A DNA stretch of 6,514 nucleotides from Cyanobacteria bacterium HKST-UBA02. GTDB lineage: Bacteria > Cyanobacteriota > Vampirovibrionia > Obscuribacterales > Obscuribacteraceae. The DNA lies in the NCBI GenBank assembly GCA_020431945.1, contig JAGQHH010000342.1, positions 1 through 6,514 of the forward strand, read 5' to 3'. Position numbers and translations under genes: made by a program. Shown here one piece after another: positions 5,122 to 6,514 of this stretch; the stretch's first letter is position 1; each line of letters begins with the position of its first letter. The notes beneath the pieces were generated by a model. That model worked only from the letters and a program-made list of their open reading frames with translations, was not told where the DNA came from and searched no databases.

Positions 5122-5882
5122 CACTCTTCGCTTTCGACCTCGACCTCGGTTATCTCCTCGGCTCCCGCGGTCTCCTCTGTTTCCGAAGCCTCGTCCGGGC
5201 TGGCAGCGTCATTCTCTTTGTTCCGGGTGATCAGTTTGGCACTGGACATCTGCTCTTTCATGGCTAGAAGCTCGAGCTCCAGATCGGCGTTGCCGGTCAT
5301 ATCCTTGAATTGCTCGTCGAGCTTGGTGTCGCCCCGCATCTCCGCCAGGGCTTCGTTGCGGATCTCTTTTTCGCGAATCTTGCTTTCCAGGACGTCCATG
5401 GCCGAGGAGCCGGACTTGGAGAGGAGGTCGTTGGCGCTGGCCATGGCGTCGCCTGCCTGACCCCGGGCGATCAGCTCTTTCTTCTTGATGGTGAATTCCC
5501 GGAGCTCTTTTTCCATCTCGGCCAGGCGGCTCTTGAGATTGGCATTGGTCTGTTTCTGGGCTTCCAGCTGTCGCTTCAAGTCTTCTTCCTGGCTGGCGGC
5601 GTCTTGTTTTTTCTGGAGACACTGGCGGGCGATCTCGTCATTGTCGTTCTTTACCGAGAGCTCGGCTCTTTTCTGCCATTCGACCAGCTCTTTGGTGGCT
5701 TTGGCAAGTTGCTGCTCGAGCTTCTTCTCAGTGGTAATGCCGTCGATACAGGCTTCTTTCAATTTCTTGATGCCGCCTTCGAGCTCCATCTGGGCCTGCT
5801 CGGCAAGAATCTCGGGGGTTTCCAGCTTTTTCAGTCCTTTATTGGCTGACCCTTTGACTATGTTCATGAATCGCTTAAACAT
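5121..5882 (-). CDS. pspA: PspA/IM30 (Vipp1-like) family membrane-stress protein
   Basis: The 253-aa protein opens with the family's amphipathic membrane-binding helix (MFKRFMNIVKGSANKGLKKL, 1-20), followed by ETPEILAEQAQMELE (21-35). A long, highly charged, Cys-poor helical region follows (about 25-150) with heptad-like coiled coil rich in K, E, Q and A, then further helices (160-215). PspA/IM30 proteins are ESCRT-III-like; they polymerise on damaged or curved inner membranes, protect the proton barrier, or help thylakoid upkeep. Residues 222-253 are a low-complexity tail with 14 Asp/Glu and one Lys, beyond the core of E. coli PspA (222 aa). A GAGGAG Shine-Dalgarno (5896-5891) lies 8 nt before the ATG. 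No PspB, PspC or PspF gene is in view. It sits 38 nt after the upstream gene and overlaps the downstream secreted-protein gene, so all three are probably co-transcribed. Confidence 0.93.
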   Translation of the reverse strand: MFKRFMNIVKGSANKGLKKLETPEILAEQAQMELEGGIKKLKEACIDGITTEKKLEQQLAKATKELVEWQKRAELSVKNDNDEIARQCLQKKQDAASQEEDLKRQLEAQKQTNANLKSRLAEMEKELREFTIKKKELIARGQAGDAMASANDLLSKSGSSAMDVLESKIREKEIRNEALAEMRGDTKLDEQFKDMTGNADLELELLAMKEQMSSAKLITRNKENDAASPDEASETEETAGAEEITEVEVESEE

Positions 5883-5920
5883 CTGGATTGCTCCTCGCCT
5901 CTCTCTTAAAGAATAATACC

Positions 5921-6514
5921 TCAGTCGCCGGTGAGAATTTCCTCGAGCCCCTCGCTCTTCGATTTGCCGATTACTACATCACGCTCGCTGGTCGTTGTTT
6001 TGAGCCCCGGCGGCACTGTCAGATCGAAGTTTCCTGTGCTGGGGTTCTTCTTGACGAAAAGAGTGCTCAGGACCCGGGCCGGATGCTTGCTGGTGAAGTA
6101 GAGCTGGTCCGCTTTATAGGGCTGCTTGGGGCGCTCCCGGATAAAGACCAGGGGAATCCCGTCGGTGTAGGGGACATTGTAGAGCTGCTGGAGGATCTTG
6201 CCGGCTTTGCGGTCGGGCATGCCGGTATCGGTGACTATGTAGTAACCCTGGTTGGTTACCATGCGGTGCTTGCGGGCGGGCAATCCCATATGGGGTTCGG
6301 GGAGAGGTCGTTTGAGGACCATGCTGTTCTGATCGCCGGCTCCCAGTATAGTGAGGGAGGCGAGACCGGTTTTCATGAAAGAGTCGAAAGACTGTTTGAA
6401 GACCTTTTTTCTCTTTGTGCTGTAGATTGTCACCGACCAGTCGGGCCTGGAAGAGATCAGGGTGAATCCCATTATCCTGGCGTGGACTTTTATGCCATCC
6501 TGGCTCAAATAGAC
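5921..6514 (-). CDS. Protein of unknown function, 5'-truncated by the window edge
   Basis: The frame is open to the last base of the window, so the N-terminus is missing; 197 residues are visible. The TTG at 6508-6506 is only an internal codon candidate, with no Shine-Dalgarno visible before the edge. Counting from that TTG, notable parts are RIMGFTLISSRPDWSVTIYS (11-30), QGYYIVTDTGMPDR (87-100), DGIPLVFI (116-123), TVPPGLKTTTSERDVVIG (164-181) and an acidic end. The visible part has no membrane segment; a signal peptide could lie beyond the edge. Several blocks resemble the secreted product of 3293-2574, so they are probably paralogues. It is the first visible gene of the operon with pspA, 38 nt upstream of it. 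No function can be assigned. Confidence 0.8.
   Translation of the reverse strand, partial: VYLSQDGIKVHARIMGFTLISSRPDWSVTIYSTKRKKVFKQSFDSFMKTGLASLTILGAGDQNSMVLKRPLPEPHMGLPARKHRMVTNQGYYIVTDTGMPDRKAGKILQQLYNVPYTDGIPLVFIRERPKQPYKADQLYFTSKHPARVLSTLFVKKNPSTGNFDLTVPPGLKTTTSERDVVIGKSKSEGLEEILTGD

Noticed and set aside
5310..5849. Plus-strand frame of 179 codons opposite pspA, rich in Leu, Phe and Gly
   Set aside because: The hydrophobicity is the expected antisense image of Lys/Glu-rich coiled-coil codons, and the PspA frame is unambiguous.

Overview
The window carries nine protein-coding genes, eight on the minus strand and one on the plus strand. They form two tight minus-strand operons separated by a single-gene plus-strand unit. 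The DNA is moderately GC-rich. Several proteins have ordinary AxA-type signal peptides, and there is a PspA/IM30 protein, a TPR protein and a glycine-zipper secreted protein. This mix suggests a diderm bacterium, possibly of the Vampirovibrionia/Melainabacteria (Obscuribacter-like) lineage. That placement is a low-confidence impression, because no marker gene is present.

Left operon (minus strand, transcribed from about 3940 down to about 14): a TPR protein (3901-3290), a secreted protein of unknown function (3293-2574), an MBOAT-family O-acyltransferase (2545-1343), a membrane-anchored SGNH hydrolase-like transferase (1343-183) and a 44-residue single-pass membrane microprotein (186-52). Most junctions overlap (ATGA, TGATG, TTGA), which indicates translational coupling. 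The microprotein starts with TTG behind a perfect AAGGAGG Shine-Dalgarno that lies inside the end of the SGNH gene, and it is easy to miss. Its last six residues are FIYVAF. This matches the C-terminal F-x-Y-x-x-F acyl-shuttle motif of DltX-type microproteins, in which the MBOAT loads an acyl group on the Tyr and the SGNH protein takes it over.

The cassette therefore looks like a complete cell-envelope polymer acylation machine, with MBOAT, shuttle microprotein and SGNH transferase in consecutive genes. No DltA-like ligase or DltC-like carrier protein lies in the window, so the acyl donor and the polymer acceptor are unknown. A near-perfect 27-nt palindrome lies 11 nt past the microprotein stop and may end the operon.

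Middle: about 290 bp of divergent intergenic DNA (3902-4194) holds candidate promoters and two dyads. Then comes a plus-strand gene for a small secreted protein with two glycine-zipper segments (4195-4575). A short convergent gap follows, with a 10-bp tandem repeat and a small stem-loop.

Right operon (minus strand, entering from beyond the right edge): a 5'-truncated protein that resembles the secreted protein of the left operon (6514-5921), a PspA/IM30-family protein with an unusual acidic tail (5882-5121), and a small secreted, possibly NTF2-like protein (5121-4630). This operon looks like an envelope-stress or membrane-maintenance module. Both operons act at the cell envelope, and each carries one member of the same unknown secreted family.
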